From the NCBI GenBank assembly GCA_013396655.1, contig WBMV01000269.1, forward strand, positions 124,001 through 188,000: a stretch of DNA of 64,000 bases, in the 5' to 3' direction. This DNA is from Campylorhamphus procurvoides (taxonomy: Eukaryota; Chordata; Aves; Passeriformes; Dendrocolaptidae). The position numbers were made by a program, and so were the translations under genes. Shown here piece after piece: positions 37,330 to 49,110 of this stretch; position 1 is the first letter of the stretch; every line of letters starts with the position of its first letter. The notes beneath the pieces are model-generated. The model was not told where the DNA came from and ran no database searches. It saw only the letters and a list, made by a program, of their open reading frames with translations.

Positions 37330-37412
37330 TCATGGTGATATATGACAGTATTTGATCTTCTCTAAGCAAACATTCCTTGCTGCAGTCTCATTGTGGTGTA
37401 TGACAGTATTTG
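37330..37412 (+). repeat. imperfect direct duplication, 58-bp spacing
   Basis: A TATGACAGTATTTG phrase preceded by a TCATGGTGATA or TCATTGTGGTG phrase occurs twice, at 37341-37354 and 37399-37412. ATTCCT/ATTCCTTG phrases also recur. It may be a local tandem duplication just downstream of the CR1 fragment. Confidence 0.6.
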
Positions 37413-40400
37413 CTTTGCCTGGGATTTTGGAAGGAAATAAAACTTTCAGAATTATAACTTAGACATGTATGCAAAATGTAAGACACACAAGTATCTGCAA
37501 GAGACAGAAATTATGTCTAGGAATGCAAAGAACTGAAGAACCCTGAAAAAAAGTAATGCATAAAGTTGAAAATAGGCTGAGATGAAGAAGTGTCACATTG
37601 CTTGAAATCCCTGAGGGCAGAGACACAGAAGGCATTTTAGAAAAATGGATTATTAAGGTGCTGAGAATAGACAATTCCTACCTCCTTCTGGAACAGATCA
37701 TGGAAAATAAAATGACTGAAAATGAAACAAGATGTTTCACTCAAACACAGTATTTTCTGAGCTCATGTCAGAGAAGCAAGCAATTATATGCCTCATACAC
37801 AAGCATTAGAGATAATGCAAGCTAATATAAAAATAAGTGATAGGATGTGCAGTGACATCAGAATTAGCAGTGGATACAATAGGTGTTCAATGCTCCAGTG
37901 CACTGCATCTCCCTTAAAAAGTCCAACTACAAATGCCTCTGATACTCTGGGACCTGCATTAGCTGGGTGGAAAGAAAACACGAGTTCTGAAAATGCTCTT
38001 AGTGTTTGTCTGATTTAGCTAATCTGATACCAATTTACCAGATGCTGAAGCACATATTAATTATCACTTAAATCATTGAAATTTTGCTCCAGTTTATAAA
38101 ACTGAAAATTATTTTTTCCTTTTAATTCCCCCCCACAAAAATGTAGTTGTGACACGTTCCCCCAGCATGGGAATTTTTAATATGAAACTTTATGATGTGT
38201 AATAGAATCGGATTCAAAGTGGGATAAATTCTTAATACTCAGAAAAACAAGAAAAGGGCATAATAATGTGCACTCCTACCATTTTTTGCCTCTATTATTC
38301 ACACTCACAACACAGGCTGCTCCAGCCCTGAGCCCAACCCAAATCTTTCTGACAAGTCTATGTTGCAATAATAACCACACAGGTATAAAAGCCACTCACT
38401 TCCAGAGAGTCACAATGCCAAAAGCAAGAGAGGAGAAAACCCCAAAATGGTGACTTACCCCATTTAAAGGAAACGTTTTCCATCCCAGTTCTCCGAGGGC
38501 AGCTGTGGTGTCAAGTAACACAACTGGAAAAATGGAAAAAGAAATGGTGTGTTTGTGGCATCACTTGGATCAGACATACACAACATAGGAAAGTGCTAAA
38601 CCACTGCAGACTGGACTTGCCAGACTAGCCAGGGACGTTTAGGCTTTCAGGGCTTACATTTCATTACCTACCAAAAGTCTACAGAAATATAAATAAATTT
38701 AAAAAACCCCTAAATGTTTTGCAGAAATCATTGCCAGATCACAATATATGATTGATATTTAGCCATTAAATGGTGCCTGAATAAACATGTACATTTCTGC
38801 AGTCCCTTGGCTGGAAATCTAGAAAGCCTGTGCATGGGCTTAAGCATTAAAGCTAATAAAATAAACAAAAACAAACCTTCAAAAGTAAATAATTTTTAAA
38901 AAAAGTCAAACTTCACAGAAATTAAGTTATACAATATACCAATTGTATAGCTCAGAACACAGAAACAACTTCAGTTTCCATTTTAGCTGGAATATCAAAG
39001 CTGCCACATGTATTTTGTATCACTTCTGCCACGTTCATTTTGCTTTTCTCATACAAGACAGACTGTGCATTATTGTACTTGTATATTACAGAATGTTTCT
39101 GCATTCTTTTAATGCATTAAATTACATTAACTTCGTTTTTCTCTTCCATTCGCTAATGACAAACAAAATCCACAGCACATGAGACGTTCTCCCCACATGT
39201 CCTACTGCCCTCTAATGGAATTGTTCCATCCAACCCTCTGATTTCAGAAACCTAAACTAGGATTTAAACATCACATTGAGTATTGCATAAGGCAATCAAT
39301 TTTAATGGGTGTGGTTTGAATGCTCAGTTCCTCCTCACAGCCCACAAATTCCAGCTCCTCTTTGGAAGGTTAAATGATGGTGGGAAACAAAAATGCAGCT
39401 ATTATTTTGGAACATGCCAACACTACCCATACATTTGTGGAGTTTATAGCATTGTGCATTACCTGCCACCTTTTCTCTGTGCCAATAATCCATGTACAGC
39501 TGTCTAGAGTGGGTTTCTATACAGCACAACAGCAGCAGCCAGGTCATGGTGCTTTGCCTTAGGGAAAAGGCACTTTGAAATTTCCAGTTTATTAGAGAAC
39601 CCTTCACCTTGATGTCATCCTTTGGATCAGTGACAACTGGAGTTCCTCTTCATTTCAATGTGTACTGACTTCTAACCTGAAGCTGAGGTTTGCTGTCTTC
39701 TCAGCAGACTTACAGGCAAGTCACAAGCCCAACATTAACCAAATAAATTGGAATTATTTATTTGAAGAGACTAATGGCATTTTTAAAAGATATTCAGCAA
39801 ATGGGAGTATCCTGTTCTCCACTTCTTCACCACTTGATGAAGCTTTGTGAATATTTTGAGTCTAAACGAACCAGTTTATTACAATCCCTGCTTTACTTCC
39901 AAGGAATGGGATCACTATCCCCACTGAGACTATTGCCGTCTTCTCCTTACTTAAAAGTGCTGGGGGTCTGTTGGCTCAAAAAAAAATTCAGATACTGGGT
40001 TTGGATATTTCTTTTCCAGAGATAAGAGCAAATGCTCAGCTGGCTTCTGAGAATATCTAAGTCCATCTGAGATGTTTGTTTCCTTCTCTCCATCCCTCCT
40101 CCCCTCCTCTCTCCACACAGAAAACATTGACTATTTGCTATATACTTTCTTTTCAGCTGAGATTCGTGTCATATCTTGCTCCTTATCAAGTGCTCCTCTG
40201 ATGATCATTTAGTTCTTTAACAATTGATTAAATAAATTAAGTACATAGTATGTTGCTGCTGTGGATCTGAAGGCAGAAAAACTCTTTCTACAAACAACAT
40301 CAGGATTTAAAGTTCCATTTCAGTTCTATAATTTTTGTGGTAGCAGGACCACAATTTAATAAACATCATCCAGGTATTCCAAACTAATATTTCCATGGAA

Positions 40401-41039
40401 CAAGCTCCAAAATAAAGGAAAGAAAAATAATTCATTTCCTCAGTGGAGCCTGAATTAATTAATTCCCTGCCTGAATTAATCAAGTACTATTTGAAAGCTC
40501 AAAGCCATACATTAAAAAAATTAAAAACTAGAGTAAATTCATCACTGAAAGTATATTAAAGTTAGATTCAGCTGAGCCGTGATCTAATATTTCTCATACA
40601 CATTTACCAAATCCCCTAATAAGTTAATGGAACAGGAATTTACTAACCCTTGTTCTTACATTTCCTTCTTTATAAAAAGCCCCATTCCCTTAAAGGAGAC
40701 TTTATGCAAAGTGGCCATTCTGGACACGTCATCAATTGCCAGCAGAAACAACAGTGTCTATAAAAGCTAATATATGTGAAAAATATTCTAAATACACTGG
40801 TTACAACTAAACGTCACTGACATTTCTGACATCCACGCCACTTTCCTGGGGTGACATGGAGAATAAAACCTGCAGAGCTGAACAGGAGGGAAAGAGTTGT
40901 ATCACCATTCAAAAAGAACTCCAAAGAGCCTTTTAAAAATCTCTTTGGTTAAAAAGAACTTGAATGTCCTTCCTTAAATCACTGAGCTCGGGATGCTGTC
41001 ACTTGCCCAACAATAAATAACACACAGATTTCAGCATGC
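37413..41039. other. unique DNA, no gene seen
   Basis: No gene or named repeat. AT-rich sequence, with overlapping small frames on both strands at 37.6-38.0 and 39.3-39.6 kb that lack motifs. A CTCF-like site (39206-39218) is listed separately. A CCTGAATTAAT phrase is repeated in tandem near 40449-40480. Confidence 0.45.
39206..39218 (-). promoter_or_regulatory. CTCF-like core motif
   Basis: TGCCCTCTAATGG on the + strand, or CCATTAGAGGGCA on the minus strand, matches the vertebrate CTCF core CCASYAGRKGGCR at all positions but one. CTCF organises chromatin loops and insulator boundaries. A single-motif match of this length is expected by chance now and then, so occupancy is not implied. Confidence 0.3.
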
Positions 41040-41370
41040 ACCTGTAAACCTATTGTTTTAGTTAACTGCATCATTCATTTCAGGAGCGTTTGGCTTTGTT
41101 TTCCAGTACGTTCTTTAGCAGATATTACACTATTATAACTCATTATGCCATCCTGAGCTTCAGTCTTCCTTTTCTTGGACATATCTTACACTGCTATTAT
41201 TAGACTTTACAAGTGAAATTAATCTTTTCGGAGGTTTTGCCTGCTCCTGAGGGAACTGTTTTATTGAAAATTACGACGAGCAGAGCTCCAAGGGGACCGA
41301 CGGTGTGGAATTTTAATTCTAATTCCAAAATACCCTTCTGAAGATGAACTCTGTCTGTACAGCCAAGGAA
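41040..41370. promoter_or_regulatory. candidate conserved non-coding element, CpG-retaining
   Basis: CpGs occur at about 41087, 41109, 41229, 41274, 41277, 41298 and 41301, far above the local background in this AT-rich DNA. Homeodomain-like cores (GAAATTAATC at 41216-41225, TTTTAATTCTAATTCC at 41310-41325) lie among them. No repeat and no coherent exon is seen, although a 62-codon minus-strand frame crosses it. This is the strongest composition-based enhancer candidate in the window; conservation has not been tested. Confidence 0.42.
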
Positions 41371-43939
41371 AAAAGATTTTACAAACATTCTCCTCTTCCT
41401 TTACACATCTCCAGACAGTCTGACCTAAGAGTTTGAAAGGAATAAAGGATTTTGGCCAAGTTCATGGGATCACAGCCCACTCTCAGGTCTCATTGTAGAC
41501 CAAAGGTTTGCCAGGAAAAGTGAACCCCAAAGAGCCATTCCTTGCTAAAGGCAACACTAGTGACTCTGAGAGCAGTGGAAAAATACCAGCATGGAAAAAC
41601 TCCAAGAGCTCCACGTGTTCCGTGTGCAGGATCCCTCACCTGGACTGCGTAAGAGATGCTCCCAAAAAAGGAAAAAAAAAAGAACAAAAAAGGTTGTTTC
41701 AGTATCTCCCAGCAGGGTAGACAATCATCACACGTGACACCCAGGAACAGGCAGAGCTGGCACCTTCTTTCATCCCTCAGAACCGACTTATTGACTGCAA
41801 ACACTTTATATTTATAAGACAAACACACTGAGCTTTAGAAGTCTCTCACTTCCAGCCCCCAAGAGAGTTGTTGCTCTCCTCTGAAGTGGCTGTACTTTTT
41901 TTCCCCCCATGTTTTATGGTCTTTTCATTTTTGAGAAGAGGATCACATGCAGTATTCTGCAATCATTCCTTCTAACACTATATGTTAAGAGCCCTGGCTA
42001 TTTTTGTATCCTGTTTGTATATCCAAGGTCACCATAGCCTATTTTTTGCTGCAGCATTGCACTCAAAGGCAGTTCCTACTCTATCAACACCTCTGCCCTT
42101 CACAGAATCCCTTCTATTCATCATTATTGTTTCAGTTGCATTTTTGCTCTTGAGCCTACAAAGATCCATTTGCTTATATTAAAGCAAGTTTCATTGTCAA
42201 GGGCTGACCTTTGCTAAGGGATAAAGGCTCTTACCTGTCTGCACATCCTCCTCCTTTCTTTACTTATTCTTTTCTCAAGTATTGATTCCATACTTATTTT
42301 CATGTTCGTAATGAAAAACGCTGACCAATGAGAATTTTGAAAGGTGTACCATTGCATATCTCACATTCCATGACTTAACTCACCACTTTAGTATTTCTTA
42401 GATCTCAGTGTTTTAAAATCCATTTAGTAAATAAAAGTTGTAAAGAAAAGGGGTAGCTGTGGCTAATTGGGGAGCTGGGGAATCTCTGCTACAGGAGGCT
42501 TTGAAGGCACCTGAAACACCGTCAGACCCTCTTTCTACATCATCTCACCTTGCCTTGGGGCACAGAGGGGGAGATAAATGCCTTCTGCAAAGCTGTGAAT
42601 CTTAAAAATCTAGTTACCTGCTTAATGGTGCTTCCTTTCTCTTTTCAAACCACAGCTCCAACACCTATGCCTTCCAATAGTTGAGAATTCCCCCAGTCCC
42701 CAGACTCATTACATTTACCATCAGTAGCCCAGAGATGTTTTCAGCCAATTCTTTCAGGACTCTTGGAAAGAACTATTTACACCAGATGGGGAGGACTTTA
42801 TAGTCTTCATACTATGTGACTAAGTCAGTGATTTCTAATTTTCCCAATTTTACACACAGTATTTTCTGTCTCTTTCTAAAATAGTCCACCACAATTCACA
42901 CAAACATTTTTATTCACAAAGCAGTAGAGAAATTCCCATTATCCTGGGTGTTGTGAGGCTTGGCCTTTTACCTAACACAGTCACTTTATATCTTCGTTTT
43001 TCTGCACTATGTATTTTCTAACATGAATTAATTATTAGAAATGCTTATATTTCTGCTCTCATGTTACTTCCAATGCAGGTTGGGCTTTTATTAGGTGGGG
43101 TTATGCTGGATAAATACTTGTCTTTATCTCACTGGTGTTTTACTCCATTGCATGAGGCCTCCAGTGAGCATCTTCTAAAACTAATTCCCCCAGTATCATT
43201 TTCCTTTCCATACAGATGCCTAAGGAGTAGTTTACCCTATTTTCTCTTTTGATTCAGTTACCTGTTTCAGTCTTCTTGTTCCCTACTACTTCCTGCATGG
43301 ATGTAATTTGAAATCCTGTGGCTCTGAGGTAACAACCTTAAAACAAACATGGTTTTTTTTGCAAAAAAGTGCTATCATCCACCCTTTACATTGAAATTTT
43401 TCCTTAGAAAACCTTGTTCTGTATTTCTTGGCGAGATCATTTTGTAAACAAAATTAAAATTTCACAGATTATTTGGTACTTTCCCACACTTCCATAATGC
43501 TGCTGCTATTTCAGAGCCAATACAATTATCCTCCCCATACCTTCCACTCAAAGATGCATGTTCCCCTGAGAGCAGAAGGCCACTGGGATCCTACTGCTCC
43601 ATCCCTCCCTGGAATGGAAACCAACATTTTCACACCCAAAGCTTCAGTTTCCCATGATCCTTTTGTCACATTGCCTTTCTTCCATTCTCACTTGAAAAAG
43701 TCAACCTGAACCCCTTTATTCTCATATTATTGTATGATAATACATAATATATGTATTATCAGCATTGCCAAGCACTGCAGACCCTCCAGTTACATCCCAG
43801 TAACCTCACTGGATTAAGTGGTAAATAGAACAAGTGTCTCTTCTTGTGGTTTTTCTCTGGGGGAAGACTTTACTGAATTTGGATTATGAAATGCATATTT
43901 TCATGTGACTGTCATGTAAATCAGCAAGATAAATAAATC
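41371..43939. other. unique DNA, no gene seen
   Basis: No named element. An A-rich tract lies at about 41664-41692. The 112-codon minus-strand frame at 41490-41828 is partly an antisense reading of that tract and shows no family. Confidence 0.45.
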
Positions 43940-44200
43940 AAATGCCCTACTTCATTCTTGCTGCCTAAAATCATAAGACGACACACTGAGTGATCTAATT
44001 TATGTAATTATTTAAAATGAAGGAGTAATTCTTGCACCCACTGCGAGAAGTGATGGAGGCAGAAGCAACTGATTTCAGCTCTATCCATTAGTCCAAATAC
44101 CCTCAGACCCCTGAATCTTGTGAAATGGAAGCAGCAACTAATGGAACCTTGGCATGATATGGGATTTCATCTGAATAATTAAGTGGGTAAGAGACATTGA
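43940..44200. promoter_or_regulatory. candidate conserved non-coding element
   Basis: Unique sequence with a TAAGACGACACACTGAG context near 43975, the homeodomain-like ATCTAATTTATGTAATTATT at 43994-44013, and a CpG in CTGCGAGAAG near 44042. Enhancer function is inferred from texture only. Confidence 0.28.
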
Positions 44201-45739
44201 AGAGCAAAGCTTATGTGTTTCTACTTGCAATTCATTTACCCAATATTTTATTTTTTCAACTCTGTTTACTCTTCAGAAACCAGCATTTATGAAAGCAGAA
44301 GAAAGAAGCCACTTGCTTCACAAACCACCTTTTTTATGATTCATTATTCGTGCTGTGTAATTGTGTCATGACATTAATTCAGAAGAACAAGTCCAGACTA
44401 TCCTATATGATTATATCTGTGGAACAGAGTGTTATATGAGCACCCACTCACATTGCTATGAACATCATCTTACATTTCCAAGAACAAAAAAGTAATTCTT
44501 CAATTTTCTCCAAATAACAAGGCTTGAAGTCATGGTAGGATGAAAAAAAACCCTCACATTCTAAACAAGTGATCTAATGTGCATTTCACCAACTCCAAAG
44601 TCTCTATAAATAAAGTTAAATCTGAATTAAACCCAGCAACACTGGATAGCCAAAGCTCTACAAATAAGCTTAATTCATTTCATGACTTCTACAGAACAAA
44701 GAAATTAAGGGCTTTCACTGACATCTTTTAAGATATTGTGAATTATCTACTTCATATCTGACAACACACCAGACAAGGCTGTCAGGCTTTAAGTGAACTT
44801 TAGGGTTCAAAATACCCAACCACAAACATCTATTTCAACACAAGCATTTTCTTTCCTTCCTAATGCCACTTGACTGTAAAATGAACAATTGCAACACTAT
44901 AAACACCTATCAAAGTGCCCCAATAATTAATATTGTAATTTACAATTTATAAACTGTACACAGCCCCATTGAACCCACCTGTACCTTGTCATACCTCTAA
45001 ATTACATGAGTGATATTTACACTTTTTTCCTTTCAGGATCAGGAAATATTTGAATATTCTGGATAAATTTCAGGATCTGTTTTATGGTGTTGGAGTTTAA
45101 GACATTGTAAGACAAAAACCAACCAAAAAACCCTAAGAAGGACAAACTTCTTTTCAGAAAACATGAATCCTTGCATCCAAAAGAAATTACAGGAAAATTT
45201 CATGTTCTGGTTTGCTCCATTATTTTTGTAGCCCATTTTTAATAGCAGTAAAATTGCTTAAAATAGGGCAGAAAAATTTCTTTAAGAAAACCCAAAACAG
45301 ACAAAATAATAATCCTGCAACTTTGTCAATTCTGCCCAGATGCTTTGATTGAAATGAAGAGGTTTTTTTTCAATTTAGATATTATATAGCAGGTAAAGGT
45401 TAGATAACTGCTAGTTACAATTATTTAAATCAAGGAACGAAACCTTCGTAGCCATTTCTCCACAAAGCATCTCTTGAGACTCATTTTTCTGGCATAAAAA
45501 ACCCCAAAACAAAACAATAAAAAGAATAATTCAGCAAGTGAATAAAAAAGATATTACTTTTCCTACTGTTTTACAGCAAAACTGAGGAAAGACTCCCCTT
45601 AAAGCTTTATGGGCTTCCTGCACATGTTTCTATGAGCACTCAGATGGGGAACATCTCCCTAAAGCAACTTAGCAAAGACAGAAGTCTTGAACACACTTTT
45701 ATTTTTTCTGTATCACAGTGCTGCCTTAACACACAACTC
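44201..45739. other. AT-rich unique DNA, no gene seen
   Basis: No gene or mobile element recognised; A/T-rich with short A-runs near 44540 and 45500. Confidence 0.45.
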
Positions 45740-45771
45740 CTGCTATATATATATATATATATATATAGCAG
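45740..45771. repeat. perfect 32-bp palindromic (TA)n tract
   Basis: A TA dinucleotide run flanked by CTGC on the left and GCAG on the right, so the whole 32 bases equal their own reverse complement. Such sequence can extrude a cruciform and is commonly unstable in length. Confidence 0.95.
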
Positions 45772-45874
45772 ATAAATATACCAAAGAAATGTGAGAAACA
45801 ATTAATCAGTGAAATGCATGTAACGCCAGCCAATAAAAGACAGTCTTTCCCAGTAAGGTGGGTTCCACATTTAC

Positions 45875-46051
45875 TTTCCTGAATACCAAGTGGAGCCTTG
45901 GGAATCCACTCCATACACTGAGTGGCACCAAATGAACCAGGTCTATAGAAAATGTATGTGGCAGTGCAGAAACACAGGGCAATTTCTGCTCTGAAATCTT
46001 TCTGGAAGAGCAGATACAATTCCAGTGTGTGAAATGCAAGGACCTCAAGAG
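45875..46051 (-). other. candidate minus-strand exon, hydrophobic
   Basis: On the minus strand an acceptor (TTTTATCTGGATTAG) precedes a 177-base open segment that ends at the donor GGAAA|GTAAAT. The open frame reads LEVLAFHTLELYLLFQKDFR at its start and continues for about 58 codons without a stop. Its phase (two leading bases) fits the candidate exon at 53179-53395, which ends with one spare base. No family is recognised. T-rich DNA easily yields hydrophobic readings, so chance is the main alternative. Confidence 0.17.
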
Positions 46052-46109
46052 CTAATCCAGATAAAAACACAACTCACAAAATTATTAGAGGAGCTCAGGT
46101 GGCCTATGC

Positions 46110-46560
46110 AGTAATTTTTTATTCTACCTTGAAAATACTAATTAATATTCAATTCACCATCCTGTTCTTGTCAACAGTAGATTATGGGGCAGCTTTTCCT
46201 AAGTGAACACGAATACCTGACAGTTTTGTCAGCCCTGTTTATTAACCCGAGTGTATCTTTATTAGGGAAATTAAAAACAAGTGCAATTCAGACAAATGGA
46301 TTTATCATTCCTTGGACTGGTAAAGCACAAATGACTTGTGTGTTGAAGCCAATTCTATCAGGTTGGGACTAATGCTAAATTTAATATTCTTCACTTTCCT
46401 GTTAACTTTCCCCATTCTGCATTCTTACAAGCATTTGCTTTTATGTCCCTTAGCATAATACTTTATTTTAAATGGTGATAAAATGAAGAAAACGTTTATG
46501 TCACAACATCCACAAGTGCAAAAGCCAAGGAAAAACTTTTGGAAAATTATAACACCTATG
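46110..46560. promoter_or_regulatory. candidate conserved non-coding element
   Basis: About 450 bp of unique sequence with ACTAATTAATATTC (46138-46151) and repeated ATTA/TTAAT cores, CpGs at 46210 and 46249, and a TTGTCAACAGTAGATTATGG context. A 62-codon + strand frame crosses it without family resemblance. The dense AT-core plus sparse-CpG texture suggests a developmental enhancer; this is inference. Confidence 0.38.
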
Positions 46561-47747
46561 CATAGCTGTCAACCAGACTAATTACAAGGTTAATAACTCC
46601 AGAGCTATTGCTCCTGTATTCCACATTTCTTAGGATTTCCTCTTCAAAGAGGTTAGAATCTTCCCTTAAGAGTTCTTGATCATAATCAAACCCACCCTAG
46701 GCACCCATTCCTTCTTGCACTGCTCTGATTCAGCCTCTCCAGTGGGATTGAAATGGTACTTGGAAGGTTTCTTGCCTTTGCCCCATGCACAGCTAGGGAG
46801 GATGATACAGAAGTACCAGAACCAGCCCAGACCTTTTCCTCAGCACTTTCCTTTAAGGCAGGAAGAAATGACAAACAGGGGCTGGGAAGACAGATGGCCA
46901 CTGCTTACTCAAGGACTTACTTAATAACCATAATGAAAATTAGCAGTTTGCTGACTCCAAGGGACAGAACAGACAGATGTCAGCAGAGGTACAAAGGTTG
47001 AAGCAACTAAAGGGAGTTTGTGTCTGAGGGGCAGCACAGCCCCACGAAGAGCTGCTTGGCAATCTCAAGCCCACAAACCGAGGCAAGGGACCAGCTCAGG
47101 ATTTTTGGCAGAGCCCTGGAGGGTGGTGTGTTCTCACAGGTGCAGTCAGAGCACAGAGTGGGAGCCTGAAACTCTGCCACACAATGCAGATAAGACATGA
47201 GAACGACAGCTGGGGAAGCTCAGACACGAAACAGGCAGGCAGGCACTTGTGCAGTGCACAGACCCATCCACTGAAGCCAAAAACACTTTTACTACTCTCT
47301 CACTGCCTTCTACGACTCCCACAGTTCAGCATAACTTCTTCACTTCAAATAAGAGTTTACTTACATTCAGTTCCTATTTTCACATCATAAAAATGAAATG
47401 GGATCATTCCTATTTTGCAGGCAGAAGAGCAACCATACAGAAGGCAAAGAGTACACTGAGCCCATCACTAGGAGATCTTGCCTACCCTGCTCTCACTAGC
47501 TAACAGGACTGTAACCCTGTCTGTATGAGGTGGTACAGCTGTTCAATCCCCATCTCTTGCATAGCTGCAGCCTGAGCTACCACTCAGAATTTGTCCACAA
47601 GACATATAAATGAGCCTTGAGAAGTGACAGGGCATTTAGTACTATCCATTACAGACCTATGCCAACACCATATAAGCAGGATGAAGTTAGTAATTCATAC
47701 TCAAATAAAAGGACATGCTCCCTGATCTCCCCACTGACCTCATAGCC
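46561..47747. other. unique DNA, GC-richer near 47.0-47.25 kb
   Basis: No gene is recognised. The 47010-47240 stretch is GC-richer than its surroundings and carries short overlapping frames on both strands. It could be an old, unrecognised repeat. An AGGCAGGCAGGCA mini-run occurs near 47231. Confidence 0.4.
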
Positions 47748-48225
47748 TGGTTTGGGCTGGAGAGAGTTCATTTTCCTCTTAGCAGCTGGTGCAGTGCTGC
47801 ATTTTGGATTTAGTACGAGAATAATGTGTGTCACACCTCAATGTTTTGGTTGTGGCTTTACAATCAAGGTCTCTTTAGTGTCTCATGTGCTGCCAGTGAG
47901 GAAGCCAAAGGGGTATTCCACAGCACAGAACATCATGCTCATCATATAAACTGAAGGGTGTTGGCTGGAAGGGGCTGATCCCTTCTTGGGAATGGGCTGG
48001 GCAGTGGACAGTGAGTGGGGAGCAACTGTGCTCTGCATCACTTGCTTCTCCTATGTTTCTCCCTCCTTTTCATTCCAGCTGTTATTATTATTCCGTGTTA
48101 CTTTCTTTCAATTATTTAAATGTCCTTATCTCAAGCAGCAAGCTTTTGCTCTTTCCCAGGGCTCCTGCTCATCCCCCAGGGGGTGAGGAAGCAAGCGAGG
48201 TGCTGCCTGTGCTTAACCAGTGACA
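47748..48225 (+). mobile_element. solo LTR of an avian ERVL-type endogenous retrovirus, plus strand
   Basis: The sequence follows the layout of an avian class III LTR: TTTGGGCTGGAGAGAGTTCA near the start, CTTAGCAGCTGGTGCAGTGC (47777-47796), TTTTGGATTTAGTACGAGAA, GGGGTATTCCACAGCACAGA near 47910, CATGCTCATCATATAAA with a TATA-like core near 47945, GCATCACTTGCTTC, the ATTATTATT tract near 48080, TGTCCTTATCTCAAGCAG (48121-48138) and a GGGGTGAGGAAGCAAGCGAG tail ending TGACA. It has the TG...CA form and is about 478 bp. No viral genes flank it, so it is a solo LTR. A clean 5-bp target duplication is not evident, which suggests decay or slightly different ends. Confidence 0.88.
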
Positions 48226-48229
48226 CCCA

Positions 48230-48500
48230 AGACAGCAAGTGACACACAAACCAGAGGGGAGGGCTATTAAACCTACATTTGTATTTCCTCTGCTTGTTAA
48301 AAGTAATGTGGTTAGTAATGACTTGAGCTGTCAGCAGATAAGGAGAGTCATCAGCAGAGCCACAAGCTGTGGGCATATCAAAGCTGAAGCAGTGGTGATT
48401 TTCGACTGTGTCAAGGCTCTCCAGCAAATTGATCAGTTTTTCTCGTTTGCTTCTGCAAGTGGTATCTCATTTGCTTGATAAGTTATCTGCCTGAGAAGGA
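48230..48500. promoter_or_regulatory. candidate conserved block abutting the LTR
   Basis: Unique sequence directly downstream of the LTR end, with CpGs at 48403 and 48444, an AGATAAGG GATA-type core near 48338 and a TTATCTG core near 48482. A 79-codon + strand frame spans it (48239-48478) but has no recognised family. The regulatory reading is inferred. Confidence 0.3.
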
Positions 48501-48829
48501 AAATATTTAATAGAGTTGGCCTTACTGCTGCAGTCTGAAAGTGACCAAGATGTACAGAAAAAGAGGTTAGCAGAAGTCATATGAAAAAAAGCTTCCAGGC
48601 AACTCAAAAAACATGAGGCTAACATTTAGGTGTATTACATGTTCTCTTTTTTAATGCAGAACCTCAAAAATACACCGAAATAAATGCAACATAGTAGAAA
48701 GCAGAGTTGTTACACCCCTGACAAATATTCCCAGAGCTATCCTAGGTTTATATTCATGATGCTAAAATGTTTCTTATCTCCTTTGATTAAATATCCACAC
48801 AGCCAGTCAGTTTAATATTTTTGAGCTTT

Positions 48830-49110
48830 GTAATTCTCTTTCACTGAGTCAGTCTGTCACTTTTCCCACCAGCTCTTCATTTATAATTTATGGTGTCAGG
48901 CACCAAGTTTCCACAGCGTGAACATTTTACAGGTGCTAGGTCAGGCTGTCAAGCTAAAAGTACATCCTAATAATCAGGAGCTTTGAAAATCATGGTCTCT
49001 TTCCCTCCAGTGGAACATCAGTGGGAAGGCTCAATTGTTTTTATGAATTAATCAGGTCTGCATTACTTTTATCAACAAATAAATAGCGTGTCACTTACTT
49101 GAGAGGAAAT
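48830..49110. promoter_or_regulatory. candidate conserved non-coding element
   Basis: Unique sequence with TTTATGAATTAATCAGG (49040-49056), ACAATTG-type and TTATCAACAAATAAATAG contexts, and a CpG in TAGCGTGTC near 49085. There is no repeat and no substantial frame. Enhancer function is inferred. Confidence 0.33.

Noticed and set aside
45726..46070. Full 114-codon minus-strand frame as a complete gene
   Set aside because: Its end is simply translation of the (TA)n tract; only the splice-bounded part was kept as a low-confidence exon candidate.
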